Shown here in pieces: positions 1 through 6,141 of a stretch of DNA of 11,547 nucleotides (its first letter is position 1; every line of letters begins with the position of its first letter). The translations under genes were made by a program, and so were the position numbers. Where the stretch lies: NCBI GenBank assembly GCA_029262715.1, contig JAJCYX010000405.1, positions 1-11,547 on the forward strand. Direction: 5' to 3'. The stretch is from Chloroflexota bacterium (lineage in GTDB: Bacteria; Chloroflexota; Dehalococcoidia; Lucifugimonadales; Lucifugimonadaceae). The notes beneath the pieces are model-generated. The model was not told where the DNA came from. It did no database searches and saw nothing but the letters and a program-made list of their open reading frames with translations.

Positions 1-1719
1 TCATCGGCAGTGCTGATAAAGATGCTCGGTGACTCAGGTGAACTTCTTTCAACTCGTGGCCGGTTAATTGTTGGAATTCTCGTTGTTGAGGACTTCGCTG
101 CTGTCATCCTGTTGAGCATCCTGTCTGGAGTCGCTACCGGCGGAACTGCAAACGCTGGAGAAGTAGGACTCATCGCAGCGAAACTGGCATTGTTCACGGG
201 AGCAGCTCTTGTTGCTGGTGCGCTCGTTGTGCCTCGACTTATGGACTTCATTGCGAAGACCAAATCGAGCGAGACACTTCTGGTGGCAGCTTTAGCGCTC
301 GCATTCGGCCTTGCGCTTGTTGCGGACGTGCTGGGAATCTCGGCAGCTGCCGGCGCGTTCCTAATCGGCGCGGTGCTTGGCGATACGAAACACGCTCATG
401 CGATCAGCGAACGTATGCAGCCTGTGCGAGATATGTTCGGTGCGCTCTTTTTCGTATCGGTCGGCATGTTGGTAGACATCCACCAGCTGGGTGCGTTCAT
501 CGGTCCGGCACTGATAGTCGCTGGCGTGTTCATCGCGGGAAAGGTGATTGCAAACACCGTTGGAGTATTTGTTTCCGGCACGAACGGCACCGACTCGCTG
601 CGAGTTGGCATGGGCATGCCGCAGTCTGGTGAATTCTCACTGGCAATGGTCAAGGTCGGCGCCGACCACGGTGTTATCGGCCCGTTTCTCTACCCTGTCA
701 TTGCGGTGGTCACGGTTATCACTTCGGTGCTGTATCCGGTCCTCTACAGGTCATCGGAAGGCGTCTCGGGCTTTTTGAAAAGGTGGTCGCCGAGAGTCCT
801 GAAGGCTTACGTTGACAACCTCGGTGAATGGCTTGCGGCTCTGCAGAAGTCTTTTGAGTTCAACAGCCCGTCTGCGAAGGAGATTCAGCGGTCGGGTCGT
901 GTGATGGTCGTCAACCTGGCTCTCATGGCTATCTTGATAGGAGTTGGCACATTCATCCTTCGCTTCTCCGACAACCTTGGGGCATTTGCGGGAGCCACGG
1001 AGAGTGTGATCGGACTGGTAATCAGCGCTATCGTGCTAGTGCTGAGCATCCCATCCGGCGTCATCGTCTGGCGTGAGTCTCGCAAGTTGGCTGACCTTCT
1101 TACCGCATCGGCATTCCGACCTCGCACTGCTGACTCTCACAAGTGGCGCACAGAAGAGGTACGCCTGCTGTTGCGTGATTCGATGTTGGCACTATCAGCT
1201 ATCGCACTCGGAATCTGGGCGGTGCCGTTGCTCAGTCAGCTGCTGGCACTCGGTGAGTTCTCAGTGCCGATTCCGATTATCTTCCTGGCGGGAATCGCGT
1301 TTGTGCTGGGACGCAGCGTGTTGAAACTACACTCGGCACTTGAAGGGACGCTCGAGAGAACAATTCTCGGCCCGACCGGTCTTAGCCTGGACGATGAAGA
1401 TGAAGGCGTAACGGACTCCGGTGGCTCGGAATATCGCACGAGTTCGAGTGTCGATGCGGGCGACCAACGTATTAGTGCTTCGGGTTCGTCGTGGCGTCCA
1501 AGTCCCGCTGATGCATCGGTACCGGTCTCAACGCAGCCCCAACCGGAACCGCCAACTACCAAAATTGTCGAACTAGATCCGATCAACGATAGTCAGCACA
1601 CCGCTCAAGCTAAACCGCTGCGACCGCATCTTGTGAAGAAACCGTCAGTGGATCATCGAGTACCGGATGAGCCCGTTGGCGATCCTGAAGAGGATTCCCG
1701 GACATCGGGCGCAGCCTAG
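1..1719 (+). CDS. Cation:proton antiporter, CPA2/KefB-like (5' partial)
   Basis: This is the C-terminal part of an integral membrane monovalent cation:proton antiporter. The frame is open from base 1 (Ser-Ser-Ala precedes the GTG at 10), so the start lies outside the window. Residue numbers count from that GTG. Visible Na/H-exchanger hallmarks are the helix carrying VVEDFAAV (E27-D28, at the place of the QD/ND/DD pair of CPA transporters), the ALFFVSVGM segment (145-153) and the MPQSGEFSLA segment (203-212), with about seven membrane helices up to residue 246. Beyond the usual exchanger core there are further hydrophobic stretches near 297-317, 332-354 and 390-434. A hydrophilic tail of about 115 residues, rich in Asp, Ser and Pro, follows. 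I see no Rossmann TrkA-N or TrkA-C (RCK) domain, which many KefB-like proteins carry. The family call is firm; the transported ion and the role of the extension are unknown. Confidence 0.87.
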   Translation, partial: SSAVLIKMLGDSGELLSTRGRLIVGILVVEDFAAVILLSILSGVATGGTANAGEVGLIAAKLALFTGAALVAGALVVPRLMDFIAKTKSSETLLVAALALAFGLALVADVLGISAAAGAFLIGAVLGDTKHAHAISERMQPVRDMFGALFFVSVGMLVDIHQLGAFIGPALIVAGVFIAGKVIANTVGVFVSGTNGTDSLRVGMGMPQSGEFSLAMVKVGADHGVIGPFLYPVIAVVTVITSVLYPVLYRSSEGVSGFLKRWSPRVLKAYVDNLGEWLAALQKSFEFNSPSAKEIQRSGRVMVVNLALMAILIGVGTFILRFSDNLGAFAGATESVIGLVISAIVLVLSIPSGVIVWRESRKLADLLTASAFRPRTADSHKWRTEEVRLLLRDSMLALSAIALGIWAVPLLSQLLALGEFSVPIPIIFLAGIAFVLGRSVLKLHSALEGTLERTILGPTGLSLDDEDEGVTDSGGSEYRTSSSVDAGDQRISASGSSWRPSPADASVPVSTQPQPEPPTTKIVELDPINDSQHTAQAKPLRPHLVKKPSVDHRVPDEPVGDPEEDSRTSGAA

Positions 1720-1853
1720 ACATCAAGCCGAATCAGTTGACGTGATCCCACCACGCTCGAAGCAGTGGTAACGTATCGCCTCAACGAATGACGCTTTTTC
1801 ATCGCGCTCTGATCTTATGCGTCACACTCGAACTGATGTCTCCATAACTCCGC

Positions 1854-1858
1854 GGGAG
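1854..1858 (+). promoter_or_regulatory. Ribosome binding site of the alpha/beta hydrolase gene
   Basis: A GGGAG Shine-Dalgarno-like sequence lies 7 nt upstream of the ATG at 1866 and supports that start. Confidence 0.6.
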
Positions 1859-1865
1859 AAGCGAA

Positions 1866-2807
1866 ATGCCTCTGCATCCTCAAGTCGTTGCATCCATGAA
1901 GAAGATGGCTGAACTCGGTCTGCCGCTGACCAGCGAGCTAACTCCTGAGCAGGCCCGGAAAAACTCTGCCATCGTCCGGGAGGCGACCGCTGATGTGATT
2001 GAGCTGGAGCCTGTCGCGAGCATCGAGGATCGGACGATTCCCGGACCCGCTGGAGAGATTCCAATACGGATTTACCGACCCTATGCAGATGGCGTTCGAC
2101 CGCTAATCATGCTGTATCACGGTGGAGGCTGGGTTGTAGGGGATCTGGAGACTGAAGACGCAGCATGTCGTGGGCTATGCAACCGGGTTGGAGCCGTGGT
2201 CGTTTCGGTCGACTACAGGCTTGCGCCAGAAACGGCATATCCGGGTGCAGTTGACGATTGCTACGCGGCCACTGTCTGGGCAGTGGGGCACGCGGATGAG
2301 CTTGGAATAGATCCGTCGCGTGTTGCTACTTCTGGAACGTCTGCGGGCGGAAACCTGTCCGGTGCAATTGCGATGATGGCGCGCGATCGTGGAGGGCCGG
2401 CTATCGCTCACCAGGTGCTGTTCTGCCCTGTTATCGACGCCGACTTCGACCGGCCTTCTTACATTGCAAACGCCAACGACTACGGCCTGACCAGGGACAG
2501 CATGACCTGGTTCTGGGACCACTACACCGGCACCGGTGACGACAGGTTCCAACCGTATGCATCGCTCATCAGAGCAAACGACTTGTCAGGCCTTCCTGAT
2601 GCCACGGTCATTGCGGCAGAGTACGACCCGCTTGTGGATGAGGCGGTTGCCTACGGCGACGCTTTGCAGGCGGCAGGGGTTAAGACGCAGTGCACCGTTT
2701 ATCCTGGGATGATCCATGGCTTCAACGGCAGGGTCGGAATGTACGACGCTGCAAAAGAGGCGCTGGATGAGGCAGCCGCCGGGATCAAAGAGAGTTTCGG
2801 GATTTAG
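1866..2807 (+). CDS. Alpha/beta hydrolase, HSL-type esterase/lipase
   Basis: A 313-residue hydrolase of the hormone-sensitive-lipase (alpha/beta hydrolase fold-3) family, which cleaves carboxylic esters, typically of short acyl chains. The whole catalytic machinery is visible: the HGGGW oxyanion-hole motif (residues 85-89), the DYRLAPE motif (116-122), the nucleophile elbow G-T-S-A-G with Ser159, the acid Asp254 in EYDPLVDEA, and His284 in IHGFNG. Length is usual for the family. There is no signal peptide, so it should be cytoplasmic. The ATG at 1866 has a GGGAG ribosome binding site 7 nt upstream, and the N-terminal cap region (LHPQVVASMKKM...) is typical. It stands alone, 146 bp after the antiporter gene and convergent with the DNA glycosylase-like gene. 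The natural substrate is unknown. Confidence 0.93.
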   Translation: MPLHPQVVASMKKMAELGLPLTSELTPEQARKNSAIVREATADVIELEPVASIEDRTIPGPAGEIPIRIYRPYADGVRPLIMLYHGGGWVVGDLETEDAACRGLCNRVGAVVVSVDYRLAPETAYPGAVDDCYAATVWAVGHADELGIDPSRVATSGTSAGGNLSGAIAMMARDRGGPAIAHQVLFCPVIDADFDRPSYIANANDYGLTRDSMTWFWDHYTGTGDDRFQPYASLIRANDLSGLPDATVIAAEYDPLVDEAVAYGDALQAAGVKTQCTVYPGMIHGFNGRVGMYDAAKEALDEAAAGIKESFGI

Positions 2808-3496
2808 TTAGCCCGAGTGCGCTCCTGTCCCGTTGGGCATATGTCCAGCAGGCAACACCGCTCGCACGCAGGTGAGCGGCTTTTGCAGGTCGTCGCTCCA
2901 TGGCCGTCGATCACAGCATGAAATTCGTTGAACATCGGAGTGTCTGCGGGGAGCAGGTCCTCGAACAGTCGCTTGTAGTCGGCGTACTTCCCTTTGCCAT
3001 CGACCTCCCAGCCGAGTCGATCGACAAGCCTCGTGGTGTAGCGATCAATCACAAATGTCGGCAAATCGGCCGCGTACAGGACGATATCGTCAGCCGTCTC
3101 CTCTCCTATTCCCCAGATTCCAAGCAGCAACTCCCTGAGCTCGGGAACAGATCGGTCGAATAGTGCGTCAAGGCTGCCGTTGTGGTCCTCTTCAACTACT
3201 GCGGCGAATGTCTTTAGCTTGCGGGCCTTCGTGTTGTAGTAACCGGACGGTCTAATCACATCGGCAAGTGCGGACTCCTCAACTTCGTGCACCTCCGGAA
3301 AGCTCCAGTAGCCGCTATTCCGCATGTTTTCCAGCGACCTTTCAGCGTTTTTCCACTGAGTGTTCTGAGTGAGGATCGCTCCGCAAATGATCTCGAACCG
3401 GCCACCTCTTCCTGAAGTCGGCCACCAGTGGCGCGGGCCGTGCACGGCATAGAGTCGTTCGTACAGGTTCAGGATTTGTTCAGAATTGGGTTTCAC
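2804..3496 (-). CDS. Endonuclease III-related HhH-GPD DNA glycosylase-like protein with 4Fe-4S cluster
   Basis: A predicted base-excision-repair protein of the endonuclease III superfamily, closest in pattern to the COG2231/MagIII-like group (AILTQNTQWKNAE and SGYYNTKARKLK segments). Counting from an upstream TTG at 3559: helix-hairpin-helix IWGIGEETAD at 148-157, catalytic Asp172 in FVIDRYT, and a C-terminal cluster motif C-x6-C-x2-C-x5-C (Cys225, 232, 235, 241), as in EndoIII/MutY. The Lys of EndoIII (LPGVGRKTA) that gives lyase activity is Glu154 here, so a monofunctional glycosylase is more likely than a bifunctional lyase. Start: the frame stays open to TTG 3559, but GTG 3496 puts only about eight residues before the conserved ILNLYERL helix, as in relatives, and was preferred. 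Neither start has a clear ribosome binding site. The target lesion is unknown. Confidence 0.85.
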   Translation of the reverse strand: MKPNSEQILNLYERLYAVHGPRHWWPTSGRGGRFEIICGAILTQNTQWKNAERSLENMRNSGYWSFPEVHEVEESALADVIRPSGYYNTKARKLKTFAAVVEEDHNGSLDALFDRSVPELRELLLGIWGIGEETADDIVLYAADLPTFVIDRYTTRLVDRLGWEVDGKGKYADYKRLFEDLLPADTPMFNEFHAVIDGHGATTCKSRSPACERCCLLDICPTGQERTRAN

Positions 3497-3654
3497 GGGG
3501 AGATAACTCAGCCTAGCGCCACAACATAGTTCTTTTGAAACCCAATGCTCGGCTATCAAGTCAGCAGCGGAAGACCGCCGCGCACATCAGATATCGTTGA
3601 AATCTATGAGACAATAATGTCAGTCACCAGACACAATTTCAGCGTGCGAGAAAC
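3497..3654. other. Divergent intergenic region between the glycosylase-like gene and pyrF
   Basis: This stretch must hold the promoters of both divergent genes if the GTG start at 3496 is right; if the glycosylase-like gene starts at TTG 3559, only 95 bp remain. It contains an AT-richer patch around 3590-3620, including TTGAAA at 3597-3602 and AATAAT at 3613-3618. Their spacing is too short for a standard sigma-70 promoter, so no promoter is called. Confidence 0.4.
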
Positions 3655-4491
3655 ATGGAATCATTCGCAGCGGCACTTGATGCAGTATCCGCAAAGAAAA
3701 AGACGATGGTTTGCGTCGGGCTTGACCCTGACCCGAGACGAATGCCCATCGAGGATGTTGCTGAGTTCAACAAGAGAATCGTTGACGCCACTCACCCGTT
3801 GGTCGCTGCCTACAAACCGCAGATGGCCTACTATGAGGCTCTCGGTATCCCCGGTCTGAATGCGCTCGAACAGACAGTTCGCCACATCCGCGATGTTGCA
3901 CCAGAAGTGATGATTGTAGGAGATGGCAAGCGTGGCGACATGGGTTCGAGTGCCACAGCATATGCATCAGCCATGTTCGATGTCTGGGACTTTGATGCGA
4001 CAACTGTGAACGCCTACCAGGGATCGGACACCGTAGAACCGTTCCTGCAATATCCCGGCCGGGGCGTATTCATACTCTGTCGCACGTCAAATCCCAGTTC
4101 ACGAGACTTTCAGGATCTGCGAGTAGATGAAGAAGAGAAGCCTCAGCTATTCGAGAAAGTGGCCGAAGCCGCCGAACGCTGGGACATTGGCGGCAACATT
4201 GGGCTTGTGATCGGAGCGACTTTCCCAATGGAGCTACGACTGCTTCGGGCAGATCACCAGACGATGCCGTTCCTGGTTCCCGGAGTTGGCGCACAAGGTG
4301 GCGATGTGATTAAGGCTGTGAAAGCGGGAGTTGATGGGAACGGACGCGGGATGCTGATCAATTCGAGCCGGGGAATCATCTACGCCTCAGACCACCCGAA
4401 AGACTATCCGCGCTACGCCAAGATCGCTGCAACCTCGCTTCGGCAACAGATCAACGTGGCGACTGAGGCCGCTCCCGGCGCGGCACTGTGA
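3655..4491 (+). CDS. pyrF: Orotidine 5'-phosphate decarboxylase, type 2
   Basis: Catalyses the last step of de novo pyrimidine synthesis, orotidine 5'-monophosphate to UMP plus CO2, in the cytoplasm. At 278 residues it has the length of the type-2 (longer) subfamily. Visible features are VGLDPDP near the N-terminus (21-27), Lys54 in AAYKPQMAYYE, the catalytic D90-G-K92-R-G-D95 tetrad region followed by GSSATAYA, the phosphate-binding segment FLVPGVGAQGGD (206-217) and NSSRGIIYA (236-244). ATG 3655 leaves a normal N-terminus; its ribosome binding site is weak. The last codon overlaps the start of the DUF951 gene by four bases, so the two are probably co-transcribed and translationally coupled. 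No other pyr genes are in the window. Confidence 0.95.
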   Translation: MESFAAALDAVSAKKKTMVCVGLDPDPRRMPIEDVAEFNKRIVDATHPLVAAYKPQMAYYEALGIPGLNALEQTVRHIRDVAPEVMIVGDGKRGDMGSSATAYASAMFDVWDFDATTVNAYQGSDTVEPFLQYPGRGVFILCRTSNPSSRDFQDLRVDEEEKPQLFEKVAEAAERWDIGGNIGLVIGATFPMELRLLRADHQTMPFLVPGVGAQGGDVIKAVKAGVDGNGRGMLINSSRGIIYASDHPKDYPRYAKIAATSLRQQINVATEAAPGAAL

Positions 4492-4700
4492 GTCCGCCAG
4501 CAAGTGAAGCGCGCACTCCATTTGCCGTTGGCGACCGTATCATCATGAAGAAGCCGCACCCGTGTGGTGGTAAAGAGTGGATCGTCTACCGTATTGGTGC
4601 GGACATAGGTGTGCGATGCGGAATGTGTGACCGGCGTGTGATGCTGGCAAGACGGGAAATGGAACGGCGCATGAAACAGCGTTTGCCGCAAGTGGGGTAA
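4488..4700 (+). CDS. DUF951 family small protein
   Basis: A 70-residue protein of the DUF951 family, recognised by the pattern F-x-VGD-x-I-x-x-KKPHPCGGKEW (residues 12-31), then the IGADIGVRC-GMC segment and RRVMLARREMERRM. Cys26, Cys44 and Cys47 could bind metal, although only three cysteines are present. The family is small, basic and widespread in Bacillota and Chloroflexota, and its function is unknown. The start is GTG at 4488, inside the GTGA overlap with the pyrF stop codon. No ribosome binding site is evident, which fits coupling to pyrF translation. It is probably cytoplasmic, and nothing in the sequence suggests membrane association. Confidence 0.88.
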   Translation: MSPPASEARTPFAVGDRIIMKKPHPCGGKEWIVYRIGADIGVRCGMCDRRVMLARREMERRMKQRLPQVG

Positions 4701-4753
4701 TCATCGCGCCCGACTGCCGGTAAACAAGCACGAACTCGTGGTTGTCAGCTTCG

Positions 4754-4782
4754 TTGACTGAGAGGAAGCCCGGGACTAAGGT
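4754..4782 (+). promoter_or_regulatory. Possible sigma-70 promoter upstream of the bifunctional nuclease gene
   Basis: TTGACT (4754-4759) and TAAGGT (4777-4782) are 17 bp apart, 64 bp before the ATG at 4847. The -35 box matches consensus at five of six positions, the -10 box at three of six. A weaker alternative pair, TTGAAC/TAGCAC, lies at 4785-4813. Confidence 0.35.
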
Positions 4783-4830
4783 GATTGAACTCGTACTCCG
4801 AGCAGATTAGCACGATCTGTCGACATCCTT

Positions 4831-4837
4831 GGAAAGG
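4831..4837 (+). promoter_or_regulatory. Ribosome binding site deciding the start of the bifunctional nuclease gene
   Basis: GGAAAGG ends 9 nt before the ATG at 4847. It overlaps an in-frame upstream TTG (4829), which therefore has no ribosome binding site of its own and is unlikely to be the start. Confidence 0.6.
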
Positions 4838-4846
4838 CTGCTCCCC

Positions 4847-5431
4847 ATGAACGAGATGGAAATAGATAGCATCCGCGTAAGCTTGGAAAACTATCAGCGT
4901 GTCGTCATTCTCAAACAAAAAGACGGCGACAAATATCTGTTTATCTGGATTGGCACGCATGAAGCCGAGGCGATTGCTGTTCGGCTTCAGGAAGTCCAGG
5001 TCCCGCGCCCTCTCACGCACGATCTCCTTCACAACTCGATCAAGGAACTCGGTGGCGCTATTGAGAGGGTCACCATCTCGGGTCTTGAAAACGACACCTA
5101 CTTCGCTCGCATTGGCGTTCGCGTCGGCGAAAAGATTGTCGATATCGACTCTCGCCCGTCCGATGCCCTTGCCATTGCGGTCCGCGCCAAGGTTCCTATC
5201 CTTGTCGATGATGCTGTGATGGAAAAAGCCGGCGTCTTGCAAGATAAAGAGACCGGCAACGCCATTGTTGGTAGCGAAGGTCTTTCATCAGCCGAAGCAT
5301 CTACGCAGCGTGAGCACCGTGCACCTGTTGGCAAAGAAGAGATGAAGAAGCTCTCTGCCTTCCAGGAGTTCATCGAGTCGATGGACATGGGCGGACTCGG
5401 CGGTGACGAAGGCGAAGCGACCGGCAGCTAG
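4847..5431 (+). CDS. Bifunctional nuclease family protein (DUF151/BFN domain)
   Basis: A 194-residue protein with one BFN (DUF151) domain over about residues 4-130. Recognisable parts are YLFIWIGTHEAEAIAVRL (30-47), RPLTHDLLHNSI (54-65), LENDTYFARI (80-89) and the hallmark VDIDSRPSDALAIAVR (98-113), followed by VPILV. Plant members of this family have been reported to have DNase and RNase activity; bacterial members are mostly uncharacterised. The remaining 60 residues are polar and Glu/Gly-rich (KEEMKKLSAFQEFIESMD, then a Gly/Glu tail), with one short predicted helix. ATG 4847 was chosen over the in-frame TTG 4829 because GGAAAGG precedes it at good spacing. The 146-bp gap from DUF951 and a possible promoter suggest separate transcription. 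Confidence 0.9.
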   Translation: MNEMEIDSIRVSLENYQRVVILKQKDGDKYLFIWIGTHEAEAIAVRLQEVQVPRPLTHDLLHNSIKELGGAIERVTISGLENDTYFARIGVRVGEKIVDIDSRPSDALAIAVRAKVPILVDDAVMEKAGVLQDKETGNAIVGSEGLSSAEASTQREHRAPVGKEEMKKLSAFQEFIESMDMGGLGGDEGEATGS

Positions 5432-5495
5432 CAGCGATTGCCGGACGTTTGTATCTGATCCAGCGCGAACCTAACTGTGCAACGGCCTGCTCTTA

Positions 5496-5605
5496 AGATC
5501 GTGATTCTGAACTACCCTCTCAGATCGTAATCTCACTTGTATCTGAGAATGGAACTGCGATTCCAGATCGCGTTCTCATTGGTACATGAGAGCCGTAATC
5601 CGGCT
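5496..5605. repeat. Direct repeats and small hairpins upstream of tRNA-Gln
   Basis: Between the BFN gene and the tRNA there are three copies of an AGATCG-led motif with consensus AGATCGYRWTCTSA, at 5496, 5522 and 5565. The last two agree at 20 of 27 positions over 27 nt. The region is also dense in dyads: TCTCAGAT/ATCTGAGA (5518-5525 with 5541-5548, 8 bp), TGGAA/TTCCA (5550-5554 with 5561-5565), TCTCAT/ATGAGA (5574-5579 with 5586-5591) and AGCCG/CGGCT (5591-5595 with 5601-5605). GCGAT/ATCGC (5557-5561 with 5567-5571) is a competing alternative. There is no open frame of note. Function unknown; it could be regulatory, structured RNA, or a decayed repeat. Confidence 0.5.
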
Positions 5606-5634
5606 TTGAGCAGGCATACTCATGCTGCTAAACT
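5606..5634 (+). promoter_or_regulatory. Probable sigma-70 promoter of tRNA-Gln
   Basis: TTGAGC (5606-5611) and TAAACT (5629-5634) are 17 bp apart, each with four of six consensus bases. The -10 box ends 15 nt before the mature tRNA, so transcription would begin around 5641 and give a short 5' leader. An imperfect inverted repeat (AGCAG-CAT / ATG-CTGCT, 5609-5629) fills the spacer. Confidence 0.5.
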
Positions 5635-5649
5635 AGAAACAGAAGCTGT

Positions 5650-5723
5650 TGCCGATTAGTCTAGCGGTAGGACATCAGACTCTGAATCTGAGAGCCTAGG
5701 TTCGAATCCTAGATCGGCAGCCA
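5650..5723 (+). tRNA. tRNA-Gln (anticodon CUG)
   Basis: A complete cloverleaf: acceptor stem TGCCGAT (5650-5656) with ATCGGCA (5713-5719), D arm GTC/GAC, anticodon stem TCAGA/TCTGA (5675-5679 with 5687-5691) closing the seven-base loop CTCTGAA, a four-base variable loop, T arm CTAGG/CCTAG with loop TTCGAAT, discriminator G5720 and encoded CCA (5721-5723). The anticodon CTG at 5682-5684 reads CAG, glutamine. The U1-A72 first pair and the G73 discriminator are glutamine identity features in bacteria, which agrees with the anticodon. It is a single tRNA gene with its own promoter and terminator. Confidence 0.95.
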
Positions 5724-5739
5724 AAATGAACTCGAACTG

Positions 5740-5776
5740 AAGAGACCGCCCCCGAAATCGGGGCGGTCTCTTTGTG
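5740..5776 (+). terminator. Intrinsic terminator after tRNA-Gln
   Basis: A 13-bp perfect stem (5740-5752 with 5760-5772, core GAGACCGCCCC/GGGGCGGTCTC) with a seven-base loop, followed by TTTGTGT. It begins 17 nt after the tRNA CCA. The T-tract is short, but the stem is very GC-rich. The tRNA transcript should end here and not run into the operon at 6142. Confidence 0.85.
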
Positions 5777-5800
5777 TATGTTCCGAACTCAGTCCGACTC

Positions 5801-5819
5801 GATTTCGTTCAACGAAATC
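5801..5819. promoter_or_regulatory. Near-perfect 19-bp palindrome, candidate operator
   Basis: GATTTCGTTCAACGAAATC has two perfect 9-bp arms around one central C. Such symmetry with a one-base centre resembles a binding site for a dimeric transcription factor. As RNA it could also form an 8-bp stem with a three-base loop. It sits 28 bp after the tRNA terminator stem and 323 bp before the ATG at 6142, with no regulator gene nearby. Confidence 0.45.
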
Positions 5820-6128
5820 TTCTATCCCGTGCGCGGCGCGGGAGGATCCCATATCCGATTCGAGTATGTTGGGCTGATCGGGTCGCTGGCGTTTGAGCAT
5901 CCAAGTACGACTAAGCCTCATCCCATAGGATGATAGGGTCCGTACCTCCGGTTGATTCCTCTACATCGAGAAATCAATAGTCTCTCCCGGTGCTTGAATT
6001 CGGTCGAGGCGGCCGATAGCGTTCACGGCTCTTGTTACGTGGACCAATCGGCGGCTCTATCTGGACTACCGGACAACGCATCAGACCTGCAGAATGATTC
6101 CATCTGCTCAAACCTCAGGTCATAACTC

Positions 6129-6135
6129 AGGAAGG
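6129..6135 (+). promoter_or_regulatory. Ribosome binding site of the NmrA-like gene
   Basis: AGGAAGG lies 6 nt before the ATG at 6142. It decides for this start over the in-frame ATG at 6094, because the protein then begins directly with the Rossmann strand MILVTGATG. Confidence 0.8.
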
Positions 6136-6141
6136 ATTGAG

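Larger units (their letters stand above)
5774..6141. other. Gene-free region upstream of the NmrA-like operon
   Basis: About 370 bases with no credible coding frame. It holds the 19-bp palindrome at 5801-5819, a GC-rich imperfect dyad around 5826-5843 (CCCG...CGGG), CATCC/GGATG at 5919-5932, and TTGATT/AATCAA arms at 5952-5957 and 5972-5977. The operon promoter should be here; candidates such as TTGAAT at 5994-5999 have poor -10 partners, so none is called with confidence. The in-frame ATG at 6094 lacks a ribosome binding site and is not regarded as the start of the next gene. Confidence 0.5.

Noticed and set aside
1737..1765. TTGACG as the -35 box for the hydrolase gene
   Set aside because: No acceptable -10 hexamer lies at 16-18 bp spacing.
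5496..5605. CRISPR array
   Set aside because: The repeats are few, degenerate and unevenly spaced (26 and 43 bp), and no cas genes are present.
5709..5921. 70-codon open frame on the minus strand
   Set aside because: It runs over the tRNA 3' end and its terminator, has no ribosome binding site, and its translation resembles no family.
5952..6022. Promoter-like pairs TTGATT/CAATAG and TTGAAT/TAGCGT before the NmrA-like gene
   Set aside because: The -10 boxes match the consensus poorly, so neither can be called from sequence alone.
6094..6141. Upstream in-frame ATG for the NmrA-like gene
   Set aside because: It would add 16 residues before the Rossmann strand and has no ribosome binding site, whereas ATG 6142 has AGGAAGG at ideal spacing.
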